Below, piece by piece: positions 1 through 4,413 of a stretch of 9,729 bases of DNA. Below the pieces are notes generated by a model. The model did no database searches. It was not told where the DNA came from and saw nothing but the letters and a program-made list of their open reading frames with translations. Origin of the DNA: Clostridium sp. (GTDB taxonomy: Bacteria > Bacillota > Clostridia > Lachnospirales > Lachnospiraceae). Position 1 is the stretch's first letter. Each line of letters opens with the position of its first letter. Location: NCBI GenBank assembly GCA_023664325.1, contig JAMPFS010000079.1:1-9729 (forward strand), written 5' to 3'. Position numbers and translations under genes: made by a program.

Positions 1-36
1 ACAACAACTCGGTTAACAGCCGAGTGCTCTACCAAC
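1..36 (-). tRNA. tRNA-Asn (GTT) remnant, 5' part replaced and 3' part outside the window
   Basis: On the minus strand the sequence runs from the D-loop (GTTGGTAGAGC) through a perfect 5-bp anticodon stem CTCGG/CCGAG with loop CTGTTAA, so the anticodon is GTT, and into the variable region. The window edge cuts it before the T-arm. The bases upstream of GTTGG do not give the acceptor strand or the GCTC half of the D-stem that should pair with GAGC, so the 5' part of the gene is not native. This is best read as a tRNA gene interrupted in its D-loop by the element. Confidence 0.7.
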
Positions 37-54
37 GGTGGCATTCGCACACCG
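36..54. other. Putative element end / recombinase attachment site with a small dyad
   Basis: An inverted repeat, CGGTG (36-40) and CACCG (50-54) separated by 9 bases, sits exactly where tRNA-Asn similarity stops. Large serine recombinases act on short sites with imperfect dyads around a 2-base core, so this is a plausible half of attL/attR. The core dinucleotide cannot be assigned without the other element end or an empty site. Confidence 0.35.
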
Positions 55-82
55 ATAAGAGTGGGATAAATATTTCTTTCAT

Positions 83-96
83 GTCGCTCTTGCGAC
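83..96 (-). other. Small hairpin near the predicted start of the outward transcript
   Basis: GTCGC (83-87) and GCGAC (92-96) form a perfect 5-bp stem with a 4-base loop. It lies just downstream of the -10 box of the outward promoter, so it would be at or near the 5' end of that transcript. Function unknown; it may only protect the RNA end. Confidence 0.35.
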
Positions 97-103
97 GGAA
101 TTT

Positions 104-132
104 ATATTATCATGTTTCCATAAATTTTGCAA
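104..132 (-). promoter_or_regulatory. Outward-facing sigma-A type promoter at the recombinase end
   Basis: On the minus strand TTGCAA (127-132) and TAATAT (104-109) are separated by exactly 17 bases, and a TG one base before the -10 box makes it an extended -10. It points left, out of the element into the tRNA remnant. In a circular excised form it would point across the joint toward the far end. It could also be an old tRNA promoter if the element boundary lies further right. Confidence 0.5.
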
Positions 133-246
133 GCACTTTTTCAATCTTTCGAGAATTTTCGTTGCGTTTTTATACTTATATATTATTCTATGCTATATTG
201 TCCTATTTCCTCTTGCTCATGATAGAATACACTTTTCTGATAACCG

Positions 247-1860
247 TCAAACTGTTGCCTGACTACCTATGTTTGATTTCCACTCAGAACAAAACTGCTG
301 GTAGGTGATATTCATGTGTATGGTAATGTTATAGTCCTTTCCCAACTCAATCCGGTCGAATAGCTGACAGGCAATCATTTTTTTCTGCTCTAAATCGGCT
401 GTGTCAAATTCTTCTGCCCAACTTTTAAAACGTCGGTAAGCTGGCAGGATAGCTTCTATCATCTCTTTTTTCTGATTCATTTCACTGTCCAGTTTTTCCA
501 ACCGCTCCTCATTGTCTGCAATTCTTGACTTTACCGCATTGATTGCCTCTTTCAAATCTTCCGGTGAATAAAAGCTTTCCCCTAACAGTGTCTTTCCGAT
601 CTCACGCTGCAAAACTTCTAACTGCCGTTTGTCCTTTTCCAGTTCAAATACTGTTTTCCGTCTGCCTGCGTTATGAGCCGCCTGCTGCTTTTTGAGAATT
701 TCCTTATATTTTTCTTCCTCCGGCGCACCGTCCATACCCTCGAACACCTGACGCATAATCCGACTGACTGCTTCATCAACCTTTGTGGCAATATAGTTTG
801 TCTGCCCGTCACACTCACATAATTTATTCGCCTTGTGATAGCAGCGGTATTTTAATTCGTCTTTCAGATATTCGCTTCCGTCCTTTCGGAAATAATGGTC
901 TTTATGGTGTGTGGTCGTTATCCGTCCACCGCAATGCTGGCAAAAAATATTTCCCGACAACATCGCTTCACCTTTTGTCCGTATAGCAAGCTGGCGTTTT
1001 TCTTCATCGACTTCTGCCCGTTGTTTCAGTATCTCATCAATCCTTACCGCCTCATCATCACTGATAATTCTCAATTTCTGCAAGGCTTCCGAAGTTTCGC
1101 CCTCGTTAGTACACCCTCTCGGAAGTGCCGCTGACAGTATCCGTAAAATCGCTTTACTGGTAAACTTCTTGCCATTGGCTGTCTTATATCCCTGATCGTT
1201 CAGGAAGTGCGCCATAACATAGCTGCCTGTACCGTTATTGATGGTCTTTTCGACTATCTTCCGATACACAACATACTGCTCAAGGTCAATTTCATACTTT
1301 TTCAGTTCCTGCCCCTTCCGGTTTTTCACCCCGCTTGGCACGATTCGATAACCATATGGTAAAGCTCCACCCGTATATAGTCCGTCCAGCTTCAACTGCT
1401 GCACTCTGGTCTTGATTCGGATAGAAGTTTTTTCACTCTCACCGGAAGCCTGCCAGAATCGGATATAATTGGTCAGTTTATCAACGTGCGTCTCAAATCT
1501 CTGCTCGCCCTCTTTAACGCTCCAGACTTCAACCCCCGCTGTCTTAACAAACCATTCCACGATAAACGGTGTTTCATCATCAATGCGCCCGATACGGTCA
1601 AACATGAATACAAGCAACACATCAAACTCTTTGTTCAATGCGGCTTCCTGCAAATCAAGGATTGCGTCCCGATTCTTGGCTGACACTTTAAATCCGGAAA
1701 CGCCTTTTTCCTCATATTCCTTCACGATTTCCCAATCCTGCTTGTATTTCACAAATTCCTTACAGGCTCCCCTCTGCATAGGGATGTCGTTTTCGTGGTT
1801 CTCACTGATATTTACCTGTTTCTTTGTGGAAACTCTGTATAAAGTGTAAACTCTTTTCAT
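247..1860 (-). CDS. Large serine recombinase (integrase/excisionase of the element)
   Basis: This 537-residue protein belongs to the large serine recombinases (TndX/TnpX-like) that excise and integrate elements through a 5'-phosphoserine link. The resolvase domain covers about residues 1-150, with YRVS giving catalytic Ser11 and Arg9, and FDRIGR at 87-92 matching the conserved DR..R helix. The Recombinase domain follows at about 165-285. A zinc ribbon has CQHC at 307-310 and a second cysteine group at 340-350. A charged, probably coiled-coil stretch covers about 380-470. Length and domain order are normal, so it should be active. A longer frame extends to 1899, but the ATG at 1860 is preceded at good distance by GGGAGG. 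The gene ends about 210 bases from the presumed element end, normal for such integrases. A hairpin overlaps its ribosome binding site. Confidence 0.95.
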   Translation of the reverse strand: MKRVYTLYRVSTKKQVNISENHENDIPMQRGACKEFVKYKQDWEIVKEYEEKGVSGFKVSAKNRDAILDLQEAALNKEFDVLLVFMFDRIGRIDDETPFIVEWFVKTAGVEVWSVKEGEQRFETHVDKLTNYIRFWQASGESEKTSIRIKTRVQQLKLDGLYTGGALPYGYRIVPSGVKNRKGQELKKYEIDLEQYVVYRKIVEKTINNGTGSYVMAHFLNDQGYKTANGKKFTSKAILRILSAALPRGCTNEGETSEALQKLRIISDDEAVRIDEILKQRAEVDEEKRQLAIRTKGEAMLSGNIFCQHCGGRITTTHHKDHYFRKDGSEYLKDELKYRCYHKANKLCECDGQTNYIATKVDEAVSRIMRQVFEGMDGAPEEEKYKEILKKQQAAHNAGRRKTVFELEKDKRQLEVLQREIGKTLLGESFYSPEDLKEAINAVKSRIADNEERLEKLDSEMNQKKEMIEAILPAYRRFKSWAEEFDTADLEQKKMIACQLFDRIELGKDYNITIHMNITYQQFCSEWKSNIGSQATV

Positions 1861-1869
1861 TTGCAATAT

Positions 1870-1893
1870 CCTCCCGTAATTTATTTCTACGGG
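1870..1893 (-). promoter_or_regulatory. Hairpin that buries the recombinase ribosome binding site
   Basis: On the minus strand CCCGTA (1888-1893) pairs perfectly with TACGGG (1873-1878) across a 9-base loop. The last three bases of the 3' arm are the first half of the Shine-Dalgarno GGGAGG (1870-1875). When folded, the hairpin would hide part of that site and lower recombinase translation. Seen directly as sequence; the regulatory role is inferred. Confidence 0.5.
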
Positions 1894-1895
1894 AT

Positions 1896-1914
1896 GCACT
1901 ATATGAAATTTTCA
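1896..1914 (+). repeat. Inverted-repeat copy A (partner at 3051-3067)
   Basis: Reads GCACTATATGAAATTTTCA on the plus strand. A very similar sequence, GCACTATGAAAATTTCA, occurs on the minus strand at 3051-3067. The two differ by two extra bases and the central A/T. Copy A lies just upstream of the recombinase ribosome binding site. The AT-rich near-palindromic core could be a protein binding site or a chance match. Confidence 0.3.
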
Positions 1915-1923
1915 AAGTCCATC

Positions 1924-1937
1924 AGTGGCTATCCACT
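1924..1937. other. Short perfect hairpin in the recombinase leader
   Basis: AGTGG (1924-1928) and CCACT (1933-1937) form a perfect stem with a 4-base loop in the 155-base gap between the TnpW-like gene and the recombinase. No T-run follows, so it is not a terminator. I see no convincing promoter in this gap, so the recombinase is probably read from upstream together with the MazF-like and TnpW-like genes. Confidence 0.3.
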
Positions 1938-2015
1938 TTCGCCATTATTATTAGGAAGGAACTCTTTCAACCGCAAATGTGCGATTTTAAAATTTATAGT
2001 GTCATCCGTATGCTG

Positions 2016-2198
2016 TCACTTACATGAAAGCTCTACCTCGATAATACCTGTCAATTCACTCTGTACCCGCTCATTATATGCGTTAGATAAAATAGACTGT
2101 ATCTTTTCAATTACTCCGCTCACTGGCTTTGCCGAAAAAGACAATGTTATCTGGCAGCCGTTTATTTCTTCTTTTATCTGCTGTTCTGCTACCCACAT
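2016..2198 (-). CDS. Small TnpW-like element protein (60 residues)
   Basis: A 60-residue protein between the MazF-like gene and the recombinase. The core (residues 12-45), beginning INGCQITLSFSA and running through an amphipathic helix IEKIQSIL, resembles the TnpW family of small transposon proteins, whose function is unknown. The ATG at 2198 is chosen because AAGGGG lies just upstream; an earlier in-frame ATG at 2240 sits in the loop of a large hairpin and lacks a ribosome binding site. No membrane segment or metal-binding motif is visible. Since no MazE-like antitoxin is found upstream of the MazF-like gene, this protein is one candidate for neutralising it, but the sequence gives no direct sign of that. 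The reading as a gene is fairly sure, the family less so. Confidence 0.65.
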   Translation of the reverse strand: MWVAEQQIKEEINGCQITLSFSAKPVSGVIEKIQSILSNAYNERVQSELTGIIEVELSCK

Positions 2199-2219
2199 AA
2201 ATGCGCCCCTTTCTATCCT

Positions 2220-2265
2220 TATAGAGAACAAGGTGGGCATTCGCTCTGCCCACCCGTTCTCTATA
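2220..2265. promoter_or_regulatory. Very strong intercistronic hairpin between the MazF-like and TnpW-like genes
   Basis: A perfect 10-bp outer stem, TATAGAGAAC (2220-2229) with GTTCTCTATA (2256-2265), continues after a small internal loop into a perfect 8-bp inner stem, GGTGGGCA (2232-2239) with TGCCCACC (2247-2254), around a 7-base loop. It begins 2 bases after the MazF-like stop codon. No T-run follows on either strand, so it is not a standard terminator. It may set the ratio of the two products by mRNA processing or stability, or bind a protein. Confidence 0.6.
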
Positions 2266-2267
2266 AA

Positions 2268-2639
2268 TTATTCCCCGGCTCTATTGCCTGCTTTTAATGC
2301 AAGGCTGATTGCAAGGCAGCGATCTACCTGTTTCATATCTGCCCGGTTCAATTTCCCGATATATTCCTGCAAACGCTTTTTGTCTATTGTCCGTATTTGT
2401 TCCAAAAGCACAAGGGATTCTTCTTTCAAGCCCGCATACGCCCTTACCTTATGATGTGTCGGCAGATTAGGTTTCTCGTTGATTCTCCCCGATATTGCCG
2501 CCACGATTACAGTAGGACTGTGAAAGTTTCCCGTATTGTTCTGAATGATAAGAACGGGACGGAGCCCTCCCTGCTCTGAACCGATTACAGGATTCAGGTC
2601 TGCATAGTACATTTCACCTCTGTATATTTTGTCTGGCAT
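2268..2639 (-). CDS. MazF/PemK-family endoribonuclease toxin-like protein
   Basis: This 123-residue protein has the hallmarks of the MazF/PemK/Kid family, RNases that cut mRNA at short sites. RGEMYYADLNP at residues 7-17 is the first strand; GSEQGGLRPVLIIQN (20-34) is the usual S1-S2 segment with the catalytic Arg region; LLEQIRTIDKKRL (78-90) is the conserved C-terminal motif. Length is normal and all key motifs are present, so it may be active. The ATG at 2639 is chosen because GGAGG stands 9 bases upstream; a TTG in frame further up overlaps that site. No MazE-like gene lies directly upstream, which is where the antitoxin usually is. Instead there is a long structured gene-free stretch. 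A strong hairpin and a TnpW-like gene follow. In ICEs such a gene could stabilise the element or act as a regulator. Confidence 0.9.
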   Translation of the reverse strand: MPDKIYRGEMYYADLNPVIGSEQGGLRPVLIIQNNTGNFHSPTVIVAAISGRINEKPNLPTHHKVRAYAGLKEESLVLLEQIRTIDKKRLQEYIGKLNRADMKQVDRCLAISLALKAGNRAGE

Positions 2640-2664
2640 ATTTCCTATCCTCCACAAATCAGTA

Positions 2665-2700
2665 AGTAAAGCCTATTTGTCCTCGACACCCCGGCTTACT
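2665..2700 (-). promoter_or_regulatory. Hairpin just upstream of the MazF-like gene
   Basis: On the plus strand AGTAAAGCC (2665-2673) pairs with GGCTTACT (2693-2700) with one bulged A. In the minus-strand transcript this stem lies about 20 bases upstream of the ribosome binding site GGAGG of the MazF-like gene. No T-run follows. It could affect translation or be the last stem of the larger structured region. Confidence 0.4.
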
Positions 2701-2994
2701 GCGTTATAAAACACAAGGGAAGTCACCAAACGACCGGCTGCTGACCAGTTCCACGGGAATCGCACCCCTCCGGGGATCACCCGAAGCCGCCCTCATTTGT
2801 TGCGACGCTTTTAACGCTCGACTTGTGACTGGACGGGAGTATCATTGTCCCTGCTGCCTGTTATCGCCTTATCAGTAGCAAACTGACAGTTATAGCCCGG
2901 TATTTTTCGCTCCTTAAATGGGAATTGTGCAGCCGCAAACCATTTTATCTGTGCTTTTACGTTGCCCCTACCCCGCTCACATCATGGCGTATCT

Positions 2995-3023
2995 GCTAAC
3001 GTGGCTTACGCTCTCACGATAGC
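2995..3023 (-). other. Imperfect hairpin with GTAA tetraloop
   Basis: On the minus strand GCTA-t-CGTG pairs with CACG-t-TAGC, and after a 3-base bulge GC pairs with GC around GTAA, a GNRA-type tetraloop. Such a compact stem supports a folded RNA. An origin-of-transfer inverted repeat is an alternative, but I see no recognisable nic sequence beside it. Confidence 0.4.
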
Positions 3024-3050
3024 AACAGGAATGTGCTTGATGAATGAGTA

Positions 3051-3067
3051 TGAAATTTTCATAGTGC
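3051..3067 (-). repeat. Inverted-repeat copy B (partner at 1896-1914)
   Basis: On the minus strand reads GCACTATGAAAATTTCA and nearly matches the plus-strand copy at 1896-1914. It overlaps a perfect 15-base palindrome centred on one base, TATGAAATTTTCATA (3049-3063). The two copies bracket the MazF-like and TnpW-like genes and the structured region in opposite orientation. Confidence 0.3.
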
Positions 3068-3087
3068 AAACCCATTCGCCATAAAAT

Positions 3088-3128
3088 GGAAAACAGGCAA
3101 AGGATTTTTATCTCCTTCACCTGTTTCC
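3088..3128 (-). terminator. Long hairpin after the sigma-like gene, probable terminator
   Basis: About 33 bases past the stop codon of the sigma-like gene, a stem of about 16 pairs (with one bulge and two G-T pairs) joins GGAAACAGG-type and CCTGTTTTCC-type arms and continues inward around an A-rich loop. A short run, ATTTTATGG, follows on the minus strand. The stem is strong but the T-run is weak, so partial read-through into the MazF region is likely. Confidence 0.55.
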
Positions 3129-3160
3129 TCACTCATCGTTCAAAACCCGAAAGTCATTTT

Positions 3161-3637
3161 TTAATTTTTTTCAAAAAAATTTTTCAGGCTTTGAATTGCT
3201 CCATGTATGCTGTATTCTACTGCTCTGGTCGAACATTTCTCCTGCTCTGCGATTTCCACATAAGTCAACCTCTGGAAATAATGCAAAATCAGCCTTCTTT
3301 TCTGCTTTTCCGGAAGTTTATTGATTGCCTTATGTAACTTATCCTGCTGAAGTTTCCTGAATACGATTTCTTCCGTACTGTCTGCCTTTTTCACCGCTCT
3401 CATATTCAGTGTCGCTTCCCACACTTCGGACTGCTCGATATGTCTGTCCAATACGTTCAGATATACCAGATCGTCCAATTCAAATGAATCAAACGTGTTA
3501 TACAACTTTTTACTGATTTCAAATTTTTGCAGAATACCTTGTCCATCTTTAAATGAAATAAAATAATGTCCATGTAACTCGTATATATTATAAGGATTAT
3601 ATTTGTCCTTTCTTCTTTTTGGATGATTACCCTCCAT
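3161..3637 (-). CDS. Sigma-70 family (region 4) transcription regulator of the element
   Basis: This 158-residue protein matches the sigma-like proteins found in Tn916/Tn1549-type elements at the position of Tn916 orf7. The N-terminal part (about 1-95) has the family-typical start PKRRKDKYNPY and the FELDDL segment. Residues about 98-158 are sigma region 4: LHKAINKLPEKQKRRLIL, then helix-turn-helix LTYVEIAEQEKCSTRAVEYS, which should contact a -35 box. It should direct RNA polymerase to element promoters. An open frame extends to 3790, but the ATG at 3637 follows GGAGG at ideal spacing, and the longer start would be a GTG upstream of a terminator-like hairpin. A hairpin abuts its ribosome binding site. 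Downstream is a long hairpin. The gene looks intact. Confidence 0.88.
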   Translation of the reverse strand: MEGNHPKRRKDKYNPYNIYELHGHYFISFKDGQGILQKFEISKKLYNTFDSFELDDLVYLNVLDRHIEQSEVWEATLNMRAVKKADSTEEIVFRKLQQDKLHKAINKLPEKQKRRLILHYFQRLTYVEIAEQEKCSTRAVEYSIHGAIQSLKNFFEKN

Positions 3638-3642
3638 CTTAT

Positions 3643-3678
3643 TTCCTCCAATCTGAATTTTTTGAAAATCCAGATTGG
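3643..3678 (-). promoter_or_regulatory. Hairpin abutting the ribosome binding site of the sigma-like gene
   Basis: CCAATCTG and CAGATTGG pair perfectly over 8 bases (3648-3655 with 3671-3678) around a 15-base loop. The 3' arm in the transcript runs straight into the Shine-Dalgarno GGAGG (3643-3647). Folding would crowd that site and reduce translation. Together with the hairpin at 3751-3776 it makes a leader with two possible control points. Confidence 0.5.
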
Positions 3679-3740
3679 TAGGTGGAGAACGGCAACCAAT
3701 GCAAAAAATCACTTTCTTACACTGTGATACAAAAAATAAC

Positions 3741-3776
3741 AAAAGAAAAACCGCAAAAGTTATATAACCTTTGCGG
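3741..3776 (-). terminator. Rho-independent terminator / attenuator upstream of the sigma-like gene
   Basis: A near-perfect palindrome of 26 bases (3751-3776, one mismatch) with CCGCAAA/TTTGCGG arms is followed on the minus strand by TTTTTCTTTT. It lies about 110 bases upstream of the start codon of the sigma-like gene, in the same direction. It would stop transcripts coming from the cargo side; if the promoter of the sigma-like gene lies upstream of it, it would be an attenuator, as known for Tn916 control regions. Confidence 0.7.
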
Positions 3777-4001
3777 GTATAAAAAAGCACAAATCTATTA
3801 TGTAGAAATTTAGCTTCTACTTTTAGGATATAAAAGTGTCCTACATTTACAAGAATTTTTTTAACAAGTTATTCTCTAATTCCCAGTGTAATAAATATAA
3901 GAAATTACCACTTTGCAAAAACGGCTGCTTTATGGTTCTAATCAAGTACAAAATATCTCCCAAACTTCAAAAACATAGTTTGAAAGGGATCAATGTATGA
4001 C
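3777..4001. other. AT-rich gene-free stretch upstream of the sigma leader
   Basis: I see no gene here. A small hairpin GTAGAA/TTCTAC lies at 3802-3820 and a weaker one TAGGA/TCCTA near 3824-3843. No promoter with good boxes and 17-base spacing is evident on the minus strand; the best is a weak TTCTTG with TATATC. In Tn916 the corresponding place carries orf9/orf10; here the XRE regulator is found at 6112 instead. Confidence 0.4.
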
Positions 4002-4046
4002 AAAAAAGCCCACTCAAAAACTCCGTTTTTTTTATTCAGTGAGCTT
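4002..4046 (-). terminator. Rho-independent terminator, second of a tandem pair
   Basis: On the minus strand AAGCTCACT (4038-4046) pairs fully with AGTGGGCTT (4006-4014) with one T-G pair, with a further inner stem AAAAAC/GTTTTT around GGA, and a run of six T follows. It stands behind the terminator of the KTR gene, so transcription from the cargo side is stopped twice before the sigma region. Confidence 0.7.
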
Positions 4047-4063
4047 ACTCAATCAATTTTCCT

Positions 4064-4110
4064 AAAAAGAAAAAGCCGACAAATTGTGATTACTCACAAA
4101 TTCATCGGCT
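4064..4110 (-). terminator. Rho-independent terminator of the KTR gene, overlapping its stop codon
   Basis: On the minus strand AGCCGA pairs with TCGGCT and an inner stem TTGTGA/TCACAA closes on a short loop (stem 4074-4110), followed by TTTTTCTTTTT. The TGA stop of the KTR gene (4102-4104) lies inside the 5' arm. A near-copy, 31 of 37 bases identical, is at 4341-4377. Confidence 0.8.
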
Positions 4111-4299
4111 CTGCGTCTCTGCGGCTGGCTCTTTGATTACTTCTATATGCAAATTCTTTACATCAATTAAATTTTCCTGTTTGCATTTTGGGCAATAAAG
4201 AGGATAATTCATCAGAACAGTATCCTCTCTTATTTTATCACGTGTTTTGTTCCCGCAAACAGGACAACGTATCCAAAATATTTCTTTGTTTTTCGTTAT
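4102..4299 (-). CDS. Cysteine-rich KTR-domain protein (Tn916 orf6-like), ATA at the expected start
   Basis: A small protein of 65 residues if read from the ATA at 4299. It has two CxxC pairs, CPVCGNKTR (12-20) and CPKCK (36-40), likely one zinc ribbon, and the family ending KEPAAETQSR. This matches cysteine-rich KTR proteins of Tn916-type elements, whose role is unknown. The frame has no ATG, GTG or TTG between an upstream TGA (4300-4302) and the tryptophan of FWIRCPVC. The codon at the expected start is ATA, with GGGGAG six bases upstream and AGGTGA directly before. Either ATG has changed to ATA by one base, lowering or ending expression, or ATA is used as a rare start. The first in-frame ATG is at residue 30 and would lose the first CxxC. 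The body shows no other damage. Confidence 0.7.
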   Translation of the reverse strand: MTKNKEIFWIRCPVCGNKTRDKIREDTVLMNYPLYCPKCKQENLIDVKNLHIEVIKEPAAETQSR

Positions 4300-4333
4300 T
4301 CACCTCTCCCCTCTTACAGAAATTGTCTTTTAT

Positions 4334-4377
4334 AAACAAAAGCCGATGATTTGTGATGGCTCACAAGTTCATCGGCT
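4334..4377 (-). terminator. Rho-independent terminator of the cupin gene
   Basis: AGCCGATGA pairs perfectly with TCATCGGCT, and after a small internal loop TTGTGA pairs with TCACAA around a 4-base loop (stem 4341-4377). On the minus strand TTTTGTTTAT follows. It stands 37 bases downstream of the cupin stop codon and is a near-copy of the KTR terminator at 4074-4110. Confidence 0.8.
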
Positions 4378-4413
4378 CCATGTTCCAGAATCTACTCCAT
4401 TAGTGATTATCAA

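Larger units (their letters stand above)
2661..3085 (-). ncRNA. Candidate structured RNA / leader upstream of the MazF-like gene
   Basis: No gene of useful length is found in this GC-rich stretch between the sigma-like and MazF-like genes, but it is dense in inverted repeats. Nested stems lie at 2736-2791: GGCTGCT/AGCCGCC (6 of 7 pairs), then CGGG/CCCG (2754-2757 with 2780-2783), then CCCC/GGGG (2765-2768 with 2772-2775). Long-range pairs AGTCAC (2721-2726)/GTGACT (2825-2830), or alternatively CACAAG (2712-2717)/CTTGTG (2822-2827), could close the domain. Others are GGAC/GTCC (2831-2850), TCAGT/ACTGA (2872-2886), a stem at 2995-3023 with a GTAA tetraloop when read on the minus strand, and one at 2665-2700 just before the MazF-like gene. 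It may be an RNA gene, a long mRNA leader or an origin of transfer. I recognise no known RNA family. The strand is inferred from the neighbours. Confidence 0.4.

Noticed and set aside
24..308. 94-codon plus-strand frame at the element end
   Set aside because: AT-rich hydrophobic sequence overlapping the recombinase 3' end and the tRNA remnant; no start signal.
1861..1899. N-terminal extension of the recombinase to an ATG at 1899
   Set aside because: The extension contains the ribosome binding site of the inner ATG and is not typical of the family, which starts a few residues before YRVS.
1861..2454. Long plus-strand frame across the TnpW-like and MazF-like genes
   Set aside because: Antisense shadow of well-supported genes, without family motifs.
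2995..3023. Origin of transfer at the GTAA hairpin
   Set aside because: Inverted repeat present, but no recognisable nic-site sequence or adjacent relaxase gene.
3006..3062. 18-codon minus-strand frame starting MKISYSFIKHIP, and an overlapping 32-codon frame at 2977-3075
   Set aside because: Both lack a good ribosome binding site, overlap each other and lie across a hairpin; possible leader peptides but not supported as genes.
2640..3085. Group I/II intron, T-box, tmRNA or RNase P in the structured region
   Set aside because: I looked for their hallmark sequences (domain V, GGGUGGNACCGCG-like, and others) and did not find them.
2640..3085. ToxI-type tandem repeats upstream of the MazF-like gene
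   Set aside because: No repeated units of about 30-40 bases could be seen, so a classical type III system is not supported.
3638..3790. N-terminal extension of the sigma-like gene to a GTG at 3790
   Set aside because: No ribosome binding site, it crosses a terminator-like hairpin, and the ATG at 3637 has a strong GGAGG and fits the family start.
3993..4136. 47-codon plus-strand frame with AAAGGG upstream
   Set aside because: It runs antisense through two terminators and the end of the KTR gene; no recognisable motif, so probably chance.
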